Shown: piece by piece, positions 20,554-31,200 of the stretch
How positions within the stretch are numbered: the first letter of the stretch is position 1
Layout: each line of letters begins with the position of its first letter
Assembly: GCA_022925895.1 (NCBI GenBank)
Contig: JAKSYS010000002.1
Span: 248,001 to 312,000 of the forward strand
DNA length: 64,000 bases
Direction: 5' to 3'
From: Fragilaria crotonensis
Lineage: Eukaryota > Bacillariophyta > Fragilariophyceae > Fragilariales > Fragilariaceae
Translations under genes and position numbers: made by a program
The notes under the pieces: generated by a model
Database searches by the model: none
Seen by the model: only the letters and a program-made list of their open reading frames with translations
Told to the model about the DNA's origin: nothing

Positions 20554-22354
20554 TCACCAAACCTTCTGATGTCCAACTGACCTTTGACAATGTTACTGAA
20601 GATACTTTGGCCATCAACCATGTGATTTGCAATCCCCTCATCCTTCAGGAGCTCATCTCCATGAACCGATTTGACAGCGACCCTCTCACGTACATGGAGA
20701 TTTACAACCGCCTCACTCCGATAGCAACCGACACCGTCAACGATTCCATTGACTTCCTGCCCCATTTTGAATACGTGCTATTCCGAGTTGTGCAACTGCT
20801 TCATCCCAAAGATCCAACTGGCATTATCAGAGAGAACTACCCACCCACCAATGTTGTTATTTTCCAGGGCTCCCCACTCCAAGCTCCCACCTACTGCTTT
20901 GGCTCCCCAACTGAAATTGCTATCCCTACTCCAACAACTGGTGCCTTTCCCATCAACCTTGACCATTCTGGAGATCCCATCATTGTCAACAATATTTCTG
21001 GTGAAGCCTACAATCGTTCCACAGTTCAACGCCTCTTTCGGACCCAGACTGCCAAACCAATTCATCCTGATCAAGTTAATGACCCGGATTGGATACCACG
21101 CCACACTGCCGATTTACGTCGCCACCCCGATGCCGACTTGTACCACGTTGCCTGCGACCCCAAACGCATCCCGTTTTCCTTGGCTGTCCGCTTGATTCCA
21201 GTTTATACCACAGGCCCCAGTGGACAGACTATTTATCAAGCATGGGCTCTTCCACACCTTAACAATGCCCTCCGCGACCTGAACTGCAACTATTCAACAA
21301 TTTCCTCTCTTACTATCACACTGCAAAGGAAAACCACCCTGAGTTCCCATTCATTGATCTCATGGGATCTGATTCACCTGTTCCAAACTATGGTGAGTCT
21401 AGTTCAAAATGTTTACATTATCCTGGTTGTTATGCTGGTTACTTACCTCTTTCTATCTGTGACAGTCTAAGCTGTCCCAATCAGATAGAATCAGTTGCAA
21501 GTAACAATATAATTACCTTTCAACAGGATAATAGTACATTTTCTGGACCACATTTTGCATGTCTTGCCGTTTCAACTCGCCGTTCATCTTTATTATCGGA
21601 TCCGACTCGAACCCCGGACCCCCAGGACGAAATTCCTGCACAAAACGACCCGCAAACGCAAATTTTTGCACCAAACGAACCCCAAACTGCAATTTTTACA
21701 CACGACGAACACGGCGACGAAATTCCTGCGCAAAATGACACTACCAGCGAAAATCCAACGCAAAACGACACCATCAGCCCGGAAATTCACTCCCAACAGC
21801 TAATTTCCGACGCAGAAACTACATACGACGAACACGCACAAACAACTCAACAACTGCCCGGAACTCAACCAAATCTCGCATTTTTACCACCAAACTCGCC
21901 CGAAACAAGCAGTTCACACACCGAAACACCCTCCAACTCACCTCCAACTGCGAAATCAACAACTGGGCCTCTAAAACGCTTCTCCGATGCATTTTCAGGC
22001 ATTCTCACGCCGAAAAACGTAAAATTACCTCACAATCCGGACGCCACCGACTCGAACCCACAACCTCCGATTTCGACAACTTTTTCGACGACACCCAAAA
22101 TTATACCTACCAAAAAGTTCCCACCCCAAAATTCGAACCCCCAGCCACCAAATCCGTCGCAAAATCTTTCGCAACCCCAAATTCAACACAACGAAATTAT
22201 TCAACCTCCCAGCACGAAATCTGCCAAACCTACGCAAAAATCACCTAATTTTGGAAACGACGACCAAAACCCCCAAAATGCACCAAAATCCGTTGCAACA
22301 CGCCCAACTCCACGCCAGGCGACCCACAACCTTCACATACCCTCCCACTGTTGA
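20517..22354 (+). CDS. Pre-gag ORFs of copia element 2 joined by a putative intron
   Basis: The first part, 20517-21392, reads PSDVQLTFDNVTEDTL, DFLPHFEYVLFRVVQLLHPK and GSPTEIAIP..., ending HLFQTM. GTGAGT follows at 21393. A pyrimidine-containing acceptor TTTCAACAG ends at 21526. Removing 21393-21526 (134 bp) joins HLFQTM in frame to DNSTFSGPHFACLAV, the second part (21527-22354), which holds a degenerate tandem peptide repeat (units like DEIPAQND, QIFAPNEP, AIFTHDEH). Function unknown. Without splicing the first frame stops at 21470. Confidence 0.6.
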
Positions 22355-22365
22355 AACCTTCTTTG

Positions 22366-23805
22366 ATGAGGACACAGACCATGATTCAGAAGAAGAACCC
22401 AAGCACATTCAACACACATCCTGATGCGCTCACATCATCAACGCGAACCGATTTTACTTATCCGCCAATTGAGGACCTCACGAAAACACTTTTGAAATAC
22501 GCCAAAAATGCTAACCTTCGAAAATTGGCCTACCCAACCGACCTTCAAGCACGCCGCCGACACTTTAACACCTTCATTGACAACCTTCGAATTGTTTGTA
22601 ACATTTCCCCGTGGACGCGCCAAGTCTTTGATCTTTGGCCAAAACAAGTGTCCTATTCACACCCTTTTGTTGGCACTGCTATCTACAATTTGATCTTCAC
22701 AAATGTTTGTGACCCTTGCCAGAAACACATCATTGATGGCCCACCAGATGCTCGAACTGCAATTCTAACTCTTCGACGCCACTGCGCTCCGCTAACTCCC
22801 GATCATGTTGAACGAACTCGTGAAGCTTTCTGCTCCATCAAACAACCACATCATGAAGTCGCAACCTCCTACCTCAACCGCATTCGCCTTCTCACGCGCG
22901 ACTGCTATCATGCTGGAATACCCAACACTGACGCCGAACTTATCAAACGCACCGTTCGTGGTGGAAGCAATCACTCCTTCTACGCCGCATCCTACCAACG
23001 CTTCGACGCCGACATACGTCGCGCAGAACTGAATGACGAAGCTCTGCCACCATTCGCCGAACTCGAAAGCCATCTCCTGAACATTGACGAATCCCGTGGC
23101 CTCACACTCCCATCCCAAAACCACCGTAACTACAACCAACACGCCAACGCTGCCCGTGGTCACCAATCCCACCATTTTCAACCGCGCCACAACCAAACTA
23201 CCCAACGTGTTTTCACACAAAGACAACAACAAGCTTTCAGTTCCATCCTTCGACCTTATTCCAATCCCAGCAGCAACAATCAAAACCGCAACCAACCACC
23301 GCGACCACCGCAAAACCATTCGCGCCCGTTCCGACCTCCTACAAATCCTTCGCGACCACCATTCAACAACTCGAATCAACGTCGACCACCACCACCCTCC
23401 CCGCGGCCATCCAACCAGCCTCAACGAAACAATCGACCACCTTTCCGACCGACATCGAGCCCCAATCAACGTCCATCTCCCAACGGATCCATCAACAACC
23501 ATCCGCGCAACCCTTCCAATGCCGCTACAATCGTCTGCAATAACTGCGGACGCCTCGGCCACTATGCGCGCAACTGCACTAACCCAGATCCAACCAAAAC
23601 AATCGCTCCACCAACCCTCAAAGACCATCCAACAATGAAAACGCTGCTCCCGCAACCAACAACGCCTACTTCATCACTGACTCTGGCCAAAACTCACCAG
23701 ACCAATCAAGATACCACCACCAAGCCTTTTCAGCCTCATCTTTTGACAACACTGATGGTCACCCATCCAACATCCCTTGGCCCAACCCTGACCTACCTCA
23801 GATGA
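22366..23805 (+). CDS. gag: gag of copia element 2 with CCHC zinc knuckle
   Basis: Capsid/nucleocapsid-like protein. The N-terminal half is a UBN2-like copia gag domain (WTRQVFDLWPKQVSYSHPF, LRRHCAPLTPDHVERTREAF, and DADIRRAELNDEALPPF). It is followed by a Pro/Asn/Arg-rich linker (codons ~290-390) and one zinc knuckle CNNCGRLGHYARNC, a perfect C-X2-C-X4-H-X4-C. The frame is open for 480 codons; the first ATG is at 22366. The stop codon TGA at 23803-23805 overlaps the next ATG (23802) as ATGA. Confidence 0.88.
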   Translation: MRTQTMIQKKNPSTFNTHPDALTSSTRTDFTYPPIEDLTKTLLKYAKNANLRKLAYPTDLQARRRHFNTFIDNLRIVCNISPWTRQVFDLWPKQVSYSHPFVGTAIYNLIFTNVCDPCQKHIIDGPPDARTAILTLRRHCAPLTPDHVERTREAFCSIKQPHHEVATSYLNRIRLLTRDCYHAGIPNTDAELIKRTVRGGSNHSFYAASYQRFDADIRRAELNDEALPPFAELESHLLNIDESRGLTLPSQNHRNYNQHANAARGHQSHHFQPRHNQTTQRVFTQRQQQAFSSILRPYSNPSSNNQNRNQPPRPPQNHSRPFRPPTNPSRPPFNNSNQRRPPPPSPRPSNQPQRNNRPPFRPTSSPNQRPSPNGSINNHPRNPSNAATIVCNNCGRLGHYARNCTNPDPTKTIAPPTLKDHPTMKTLLPQPTTPTSSLTLAKTHQTNQDTTTKPFQPHLLTTLMVTHPTSLGPTLTYLR

Positions 23806-25430
23806 CCATCAACCAACCTCTCCTTGACAGAGATTATCTACCATCTGCCAATCATTCTCCTCCCACCTCTGGAGCCACAGCATACTTTCCAGATGATCCC
23901 CAATCACCATACCAAAGATTTGGTCCCCCACATCTTGAAAACTGGCTACCTGACAGTGGTGCTACCAGCCACTACACTCCACTCTTCAGCGACCTCCACG
24001 ATGTCGAACCCTGCAGTGTTCCAATCTCCTTAGCTGATGGCAGCACCAAGATGTCCACCCACAAAGGAACAACTGCATGCCACTTCACCACTGATGATGG
24101 CCTCAAGTCCATCCTAGGACTAACTGATGTCTACTATGTTGAAGGTCTCAGCCACAGACTCCTCTCCTTAACTACTCTATCATGCACCCAAAACTTCAGT
24201 GTCCTGATCAAGAACAGAGCCACAACAATCCAACTCCCAAATGGTTCCACATACACTTGGCCAATACTGACCAGAGAACTCCCTTCATCACAACAAGCCT
24301 TCTCAACCATCTCCAACTCTAACCTACCTTCTGACCCTGACTCTGAACCTGATGAACAACATTTTGATGACACTACACCCCCTGTTGACACCGATCAACG
24401 CCGTTCAGTCACCGCCCTACCTTTGGAACTCATCTACCGACGACTTGCTTTCCGAAATTTCCGCAATCTTATGGTCGGATCCCTTCACCAAACATGGAAT
24501 GACCATGTCTTGACACCTACTGTTGATCACAACTCCTGGCCTCTACGCATTTCAATAAGCCAAAAACGTGCCCGCAACAAAACTCCTCAACGCCAAGGCA
24601 CTGAACCTTTCCACCGCCTTCATCTTGACCTAATGCGCAACCCTTTCCGCTATGGTCTCACAACCAATACCAACTTTTCAGCCTACTTGTTCATTGTCAC
24701 AACACCTGGCAAACTAACAGGTTGGATTGGTCTCCCAACTGAAAGCACAGCTTCCATTATTACTGCTCTGAAGCAATGGCTAACTGACACAGAACTCCTT
24801 GGCCGCACCCAATCTGTCCGTTTTATCCGCACTGATGCTGGATCTGCTTTCACCTCAACCAAATTCATTTCTGAATGCACTTCACTTGGTATCAAAGTTG
24901 AAGCTGCAGCACCTGAACATCAAGAAATGAATGGCATTTGCGAAGCCAAATGGCGTGAAGTCCACAACACTGCCAACATACTCTTGAACAATGCAAGACT
25001 AGGAGGTGCATTCTTCCATCATGCCCATGCCTATGCTGTTCAAATCCTCAATGTCTGCCCAGCCAAGAATGTTATTGACCAACATGGCAACCCAACAACT
25101 CCCTATCAATACAGCTTTCAACGCAAGCCTTCCCTAGCCAACTTCCGCGTCTTCGGATGTCCAACATTCTTCAAACGCTACGAACCAACTTTCCGCAACA
25201 AACTTATAACCTACAAGCAACAACTCCAACGTGCATCCCGCGGAATTTTCCTTGGATTTCCCGACAACTCTGCAGGCTGGCTAATCTACTCGCCAGACCA
25301 ACCCCAAAGCCTCATCATAACCCGCGACGCCTACTTCGATGAAGACTTCAACTCCGCTCTGTTTCGATTCCAAACCTTTTGCTGGAGCCGTACCCATCCG
25401 CTCCCACTTCAATCCGCATGGACTTCGTGA
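23802..25430 (+). CDS. pol: Protease-integrase ORF of copia element 2
   Basis: Begins with an ATG overlapping the gag stop. The aspartic protease motif is intact (WLPDSGATSHYTPL, about residue 47). Next comes a GAG-pre-integrase-like strip (PLELIYRRLAFRNFRNL). The integrase core shows D, D and E in FHRLHLDLMRNPF, IRTDAGSAFTSTKF and PEHQEMNGICEAKWREVH, and copia-type text after it (SLANFRVFGCPTFFKRY, GIFLGFPDNSAGW). After DEDFNSAL (near 25365) homology continues in the +1 frame (25339-26046), so the last ~20 codons are out-of-frame tail. Confidence 0.88.
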   Translation: MTINQPLLDRDYLPSANHSPPTSGATAYFPDDPQSPYQRFGPPHLENWLPDSGATSHYTPLFSDLHDVEPCSVPISLADGSTKMSTHKGTTACHFTTDDGLKSILGLTDVYYVEGLSHRLLSLTTLSCTQNFSVLIKNRATTIQLPNGSTYTWPILTRELPSSQQAFSTISNSNLPSDPDSEPDEQHFDDTTPPVDTDQRRSVTALPLELIYRRLAFRNFRNLMVGSLHQTWNDHVLTPTVDHNSWPLRISISQKRARNKTPQRQGTEPFHRLHLDLMRNPFRYGLTTNTNFSAYLFIVTTPGKLTGWIGLPTESTASIITALKQWLTDTELLGRTQSVRFIRTDAGSAFTSTKFISECTSLGIKVEAAAPEHQEMNGICEAKWREVHNTANILLNNARLGGAFFHHAHAYAVQILNVCPAKNVIDQHGNPTTPYQYSFQRKPSLANFRVFGCPTFFKRYEPTFRNKLITYKQQLQRASRGIFLGFPDNSAGWLIYSPDQPQSLIITRDAYFDEDFNSALFRFQTFCWSRTHPLPLQSAWTS

Positions 25431-25823
25431 CACTCCAGAGAACTCTGAACCATCTACCTACCATCAAACTGGCTCTGCAGCCAACCTTGGTAACCCACCA
25501 TCAACTTTCATTGATACTTCCAACCATCATTCTTCCCTCCCTGCCATCCCTGAAACTGATGACAATGCCCATGAAGATGATCCACCACCTTCTACACTTG
25601 CTGCAATCAAACATACAACTCCTCCACATGGTCCAACACCACCCACACCACATCAAATCAACTTTGTCACCCATCAACAACATCATTCCCAACTCCACAA
25701 GATGATGACCATCTACTTCCAAGAATGCAATGAAGATCTACCAACTATTGATCCCATTCACTCTGCCATGATGACAATTGACAACTCTCCCAGCAACAAT
25801 TCACAAGCCAACCCCAGGAACCT
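25339..25823 (+). CDS. Integrase-RT linker segment of copia element 2, shifted frame
   Basis: An open frame continuing from the end of the integrase ORF in +1 (FDSKPFAGAVPIRSHFNPHG), followed by a low-complexity Pro/His/Thr-rich linker. It gives way, in a region of short C runs near 25800, to the reverse transcriptase frame. This corresponds to the normally continuous linker of a copia polyprotein. Either two compensating indels or frameshifting must be invoked. Confidence 0.65.
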
Positions 25824-27665
25824 GTGGACAAATACCTTCCAGAACCTCAGTCTCTCAAAGCTGTCCTCAAACTTGATGATAATGTCCGCAATGCTTGGCT
25901 ACATGCAATCAAAATGGAGATCAAGAACCTCATTGACCATGATACTTTCATCCTTGGACAAACTCCACACAAAGATGAACTCATTATCCCAGTCAAACTT
26001 GTACTCAAAGCAAAACAAACTGCAACTGGAAAACTTGACAAACTAAAAGCTCACCTTGTCGCCCGTGGCGACCTGGAGAAACGTCTCCTGAAAAGAGTCA
26101 AAGCCATCAACCAACAACGACTCCTTGAACAACGTCAAGAAATTGCTGAATCTACCAATTCACCTGGCACTCCAAAACCTATACCTGTTGAACCACTCAT
26201 GTATGAAGACACCTGGTCACCCTGTGCATCTGCAAGAGGGGTCAAACTATTCATTGCAACCATCTGTGCATCCAGAAGAAGTGTCAAGAGTGCTGACTTC
26301 ATTGGTGCCTACCTCCAAGCCAAAGTTATTGGCCGCCACTTTGTGAAACTGCCATTGGAATACGCCTATCACTTCCCTGAATACGCAAAATTCTTTGGCT
26401 CCCCAATGTTACTGAACAAAGGGATCTACGGTCTCGTCTACTCTGGCAAATATTGGAACATTGAATTTTTGGAATGGCTCTACTCCCAAGGCTTTATCCA
26501 ATCTCCTTCCGAACCGTCTTATTTTGTCCGATACGACAAACACAATCAATGGCTCCGTCTCCTATTTTTCGTCGATGATATGCTCTACGCTGGAAGCAAC
26601 GATTCCATCGAAAAACAATTTGAAGATTCCGTCCGCAATCGCTTCGATGTCAAATTCCTCGGACCTGCGCAATGGTTCCTCCAAATGCGTATCCACAAAC
26701 ACTCCGACTCAAGCTATACTCTGGATCAACACCGCTACGTTTTGAATACTCTCCAACGTTATGACCCGAATTCCGAATTCCCCGAACGCGATACCCCCTT
26801 TCCTCCCGACTACACCTTCAGCAAGGATAACCGCCCCGTAACCGCCTCTGACGTTACTCTCGTCGAACAAAAGCAACAACGCCTTCCCTTCCGCTCTGCT
26901 GTCTGCACTCTCCTCTACCTTGCATACAATACAAGAGCTGACATCCTATTTGCTGTCTGCAAACTTGCTAAAGCATGCATCTCTCCTGGCATACCTGACT
27001 TTCGAGCCCTATCTTGGCTCATCGGCTATCTTCGCCGCCGCCCCTACTACGCTCTCAAATTCTACCCCGATGGCACTTCAAATCCCATCTATGACATCTG
27101 CCTTCACCATCGTATCCCATACTCCGATCTCACCGTTTTCTCCGACGCCAGCTGGCAAGACTGCCCTGACACTGGCCGTTCCACTGTTGGATACATGATC
27201 TTCTACAATGGTGCCCTCATTGAAGCCAATTCTACAATGCCTACACCTGTTGCAATGTCTACTTCTGAAGCTGAATACATGGCCGCATGTTCTGCCACAA
27301 TGGCCACAGCTCACATCCGAATGCTTCTCTACGATATGCTCTATCTTGGCACCAAACAATGGCGTGAATCAACCCAACGTCTTCCTTCCATACCTGCCAT
27401 CCTCATGATTGACAATGAAGCCACCGTCCAAATCGCAAAGAATGGAAAACTCACTCGCAAGACGCGACACATCGAACGCCGCTTCCACTTCGTCCGTCAA
27501 GGCCAGCAAGACGGCATTCACCAACTTCATTGGATTCCCTGTGACTCCCAACTTGCCGACATCCTCACCAAGACTCAACACTCCGGCAAAATTGATCCTC
27601 ACCTCACCAAGATCTTCTGTGTTCTCCCCGACCACATGCTTTCATCACCGGGACCAGAGATCTGA
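25824..27665 (+). CDS. pol: Reverse transcriptase-RNase H ORF of copia element 2
   Basis: 613-codon open frame. Reverse transcriptase motifs: KAHLVARGDLEKR, SADFIGAYLQAKV (first catalytic Asp), LLNKGIYGLVYSGKYW, and the active site as FFVDDMLYAG, an FVDD in place of the usual YVDD. RNase H follows with FSDASWQDCPDTGRSTVGY, AMSTSEAEYMAACSA, LMIDNEATVQIAKNG, HIERRFHFVRQ and QLADILTKTQHSG, so all catalytic acids are present. The frame is intact throughout. The upstream frame enters without an ATG, so this part probably comes from a polyprotein. Confidence 0.92.
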   Translation: MDKYLPEPQSLKAVLKLDDNVRNAWLHAIKMEIKNLIDHDTFILGQTPHKDELIIPVKLVLKAKQTATGKLDKLKAHLVARGDLEKRLLKRVKAINQQRLLEQRQEIAESTNSPGTPKPIPVEPLMYEDTWSPCASARGVKLFIATICASRRSVKSADFIGAYLQAKVIGRHFVKLPLEYAYHFPEYAKFFGSPMLLNKGIYGLVYSGKYWNIEFLEWLYSQGFIQSPSEPSYFVRYDKHNQWLRLLFFVDDMLYAGSNDSIEKQFEDSVRNRFDVKFLGPAQWFLQMRIHKHSDSSYTLDQHRYVLNTLQRYDPNSEFPERDTPFPPDYTFSKDNRPVTASDVTLVEQKQQRLPFRSAVCTLLYLAYNTRADILFAVCKLAKACISPGIPDFRALSWLIGYLRRRPYYALKFYPDGTSNPIYDICLHHRIPYSDLTVFSDASWQDCPDTGRSTVGYMIFYNGALIEANSTMPTPVAMSTSEAEYMAACSATMATAHIRMLLYDMLYLGTKQWRESTQRLPSIPAILMIDNEATVQIAKNGKLTRKTRHIERRFHFVRQGQQDGIHQLHWIPCDSQLADILTKTQHSGKIDPHLTKIFCVLPDHMLSSPGPEI

Positions 27666-27676
27666 TCCAAGAGGGG

Positions 27677-28270
27677 TGTTAGGATTCTACCGTCACTCTG
27701 TCACACTGTCTCTCGTCTTACTGTAAGGTTAAATACCATACGGTAATACAGTCGACAGTCCTTTATTTTTCTTAGTCTGTCCGTGACCAGTTCCCGTAGA
27801 ATTCTACGGATCAGAACCTGGTACTACCGGTCTGCAACACAAAACTATTTGAATTTACTCCCTATGTAATTCAAATCATGAGTGTTGTTGATAACTTCAA
27901 CAACACTCTTTTTACTATGGACAACACTTCCCAAACACCACTCAGGAAGTGGGACTAAGACAACACTTCATTTGTGAGACTCCAACTAATGTTGCAAGTC
28001 TCACCTTCATTTTTCATCCCAATTCATCTCACAATTTTCACAAACCAAAAACAGTAAAGGCCTTTACTAGTTAGCATCTACATTTTCTACATCTTTGTAC
28101 CAACAAATCTACCGCCATGGTGTATGTCTACAAAACACCATCGCCTAAAGCTGGACGATCCGTCAGGTTCGCTTCCTCACCCGTCAAGTCCAACGTTAGA
28201 CTTCTAGGTCCTACTAACCTTAAGTCTACCGTCGGCCAGTACTCGTGTACCGATCACACGAACACTGTCA
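27677..28270 (+). repeat. 3' LTR of copia element 2
   Basis: Direct repeat of 16534-17129. It keeps the ATG and the first ~50 codons of ORF1, with a Phe-to-Tyr change at codon 5. Past the LTR the frame enters flanking DNA and stops after three codons (SRK then stop). Confidence 0.93.
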
Positions 28271-31200
28271 GTAGAAAGTAGAATACTAACTTTACAGGAG
28301 ACACTAGCTACTAGTAGTAGACACAAACTCCGTGCATTACCTCAGTCGGAGTTCTGGCAAATTTCAAGACAAGAGACCACCAAAAAAAGGGGAAATTTCA
28401 ATTTAGTCATTTTTAAAGATTTTTAAAGTAGTAAAGTGACGTGCCATATTAGAAGGTCGCTTTTTACTACGGTAGATTTAGAGGGTCTTGACGATTCCAC
28501 AGTACGTAGAACCTTACGACCTGGTCCCCATCAATTGACCTTTTGGCATTGCACAAATCATGATTGCAATTTCTGTACTCCCTCCTCATTGGATGGTAGT
28601 GAGAAGCCTTTCCAGCAATTGAAGATGCTGACATACTACATGACCGCTGCCTAACAGCTTGGGTAAAGTGTCATAATTGCATTACACCCATCCACTACTG
28701 CAGCTCTGGTTTGAGTATTACTAGCATCTGATAAGGGAGATTCATGCCTTTCAGGGTTTCCTCCAGAAGGTTTTCGGTTGGTACTAGTGAACAAAATGAT
28801 GCTTGTGACAGAGCAGCCAAGCAACAAATTCAGATTCACACTAACTCCTCAATGTGATTTCTGATTGACATTTGGAGTCCCAGAAGAGTGGACAGTTGAT
28901 GTGAGCAATGATGACAAAACCCATCCTTAATTTAGCACTGGTCTGATATTGAGGATCTTCTGTGCTGAAGAGGCCAAGCTAATCTGCATGATTTCAAATG
29001 TTGGCTGCAGCTTTAAGATGAGACCTTCTTGCTTGGGGTATGATGGTGTGTACTAGTTTGGTTGGCTGGCTATGGCTCTGCTGTTTGGTACATCTCTACT
29101 AAGGTGAGGTTGAGGGCTCTAGACCTGTAAATAAATAAAGGTCTACTAAATCCACTATGACCATATTCCTTGCAGTCAATAGTAGTTGTGTAGTGATGAT
29201 ATGTTGGGGAAGACCTACTACAAATCCAGACCTCTCAAGTTCTGCACCAGCATTCTCAACAAGAAGCTTCTAATGAATTTATTTGTTTGTTTTGAGGGTG
29301 AGACCTTGCTCTTTAGCACCCTCCAAGTGAGCTCCACAGAAGCAAAGATGTGTCTTGTCTTTGCTGCTGCTGGTGCATAAATGACCGGCACAGGTGCAGT
29401 TGATGCAGGGGTGCACTTGGAGCAGACCACCATGCTAATGGAGGATACAAGCAGAGGTGGTGGAGATGGTGATAGATCCTGGTTGGACCAGCGGTGTTAT
29501 CGAACAAGGTGAAAGTTACGACGGAGGCGCCGGCAAAGGCGGCAATTCGGATGTGATTCTCCCCTGAATTGTGGGAGCCGCCCAATGAGGTATGCGGACG
29601 AACTTTGATACATCAATTGCCGGTGAACTCCTGTTGCCAATGCCAGTTCTCACGAACAGCAGGCTCATTGAAAGTGAGCCATGCGCCAATCGTCATGAAG
29701 ACCCACAGTGCTGTCTTCATCACGTAATGTGTGCTTCCGACAAGAAAGAGGAGGCTCAATAACACTAGCAACATGCCATAGAAAACAGATGAAATCAACT
29801 ACTATACGGTGTGATGGAACTGCTTGCTAGGTTGTGAATGGTCACAAGAACTACTGTGGAGTGTCAACTGGAGAAGCCCTTGTTGTCACCATCTTGAAAG
29901 CAAGTATACCACTTTGAAAACTTGATACACAATATTTGCAACTTCGGTTCAAGAACAAAAATGGGGCGTCCCTTGACATGATGGCAGTCTCATTCAACAG
30001 TCGTGTAGGCGGAGTAGTGGATGAAAGACAAGTCCACAACACTTGTTCTTGACATGCTCCGGAATCAAGGCAAGGGATGTGATAACATATCCATGTGGCA
30101 TAATCCATGACCATGGGCCGCATTTCAGTGTTTAGTGAGCAGTTGCCAGTCTGCTCGGCAGCATGAATCAGTATGGAGAGGGAAAGCCATTGTGACTGAT
30201 ATGCATGCTACCGTACTGCTGCGCAGGTTTGGTGTGCGGTGCTGCTGGATCCTGAAGAACGTATAGTTTGCTGATGATACAGAATGGACATAAACTGTTG
30301 GCTTGTGGACATGCCATTGCTTGTTGTCGGTGTGGCAGCTTTGGACGATGAGGCCATTGTCATAGGCAGGCACCCCTTTTGAAATGGAATTTTGGTTTGA
30401 TGGTGGTGTTGGGATCCTCATTTATGACAAAGACCTTTAACTGGTGTAACATCATGGTCAGCAAAAATGGCTCAGCCATGGAATTTGTGACTGTCTTGCA
30501 TGCTCCCTCTGGATGAGTACAGCTTTTCCTATAAGCTTATGTTTCCTATAAGCTTATGTTTCCTTCTTTCAAATAAAATCCATTACTTTGAAGTTGCAAA
30601 GTTCACCAATGATAGCAAGTTTCAATATCGCACCAAGTGGCCTCGCCATATTTGCACGCAGCGCATTGCTGACGGCACTCTTGCTTGTGTGCAAGTGCAA
30701 TACAACCAGAACAAGAGAGCCACTGTTGCCATTGAAATCAACATGGCCAGGTACAGTAGTGTCGTTTCAACAATTTCTTTTGTGATGTGGTCAGTGATGT
30801 TTGCATCATCTGTGATTTGTAGAGCAACCATTAGGGCTTTTGACTGTCCATATCGGCGCAATTCCAGTAAATTGCTGTTGGAATCGTAAGTAATGATGAG
30901 AAGTTGATTGGGTTTGCTGTGTTGGCAAGCAGCTGTCAGAGACTTGCATACCTAAAAGTTAAGCAAAAGAATCTGTTCCTTGAGTAAGTTGTTTTCAACA
31001 GATTATGGTTGCGAGTGAGGACATCCTTAAATGTTAGTATGATAGGGATGCTAAGCAGTATGCTATCAGGCAGTGACTGGGGTTGATGTCAATGAAGGTG
31101 TCTGTTCTGGAGTAGGTAGTGCAGTTTTCCGTTGTCGTGCGCTTTTTCCACATGCTGGACAGTAGTACACTCTTCACGCGTGGGTCCTCGGATCTTAGTT

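Larger units (their letters stand above)
16534..28270 (+). mobile_element. Large Ty1/copia LTR retrotransposon with extra 5' ORFs
   Basis: Complete 11.7-kb element. LTRs 16534-17129 and 27677-28270 start TGTTAGG and end CTGTCA; they differ at about six bases plus two one-base T-run lengths, roughly 98.7% identical. The flanking GTAGA (16529-16533 and 28271-28275) is a perfect 5-bp target site duplication. Directly after the 5' LTR is TGGTTGCTCGCC, the candidate primer-binding site, and directly before the 3' LTR is AAGAGGGG, the polypurine tract. Inside are about 5 kb of unrecognised ORFs, then gag with a CCHC knuckle, protease, integrase, reverse transcriptase and RNase H in copia order. All catalytic motifs are visible, but the frame changes several times. 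Confidence 0.95.

Noticed and set aside
22792-23655. 287-codon minus-strand ORF opposite gag of copia element 2
   Set aside because: Opposite strand of the well-supported CCHC gag; no domain.
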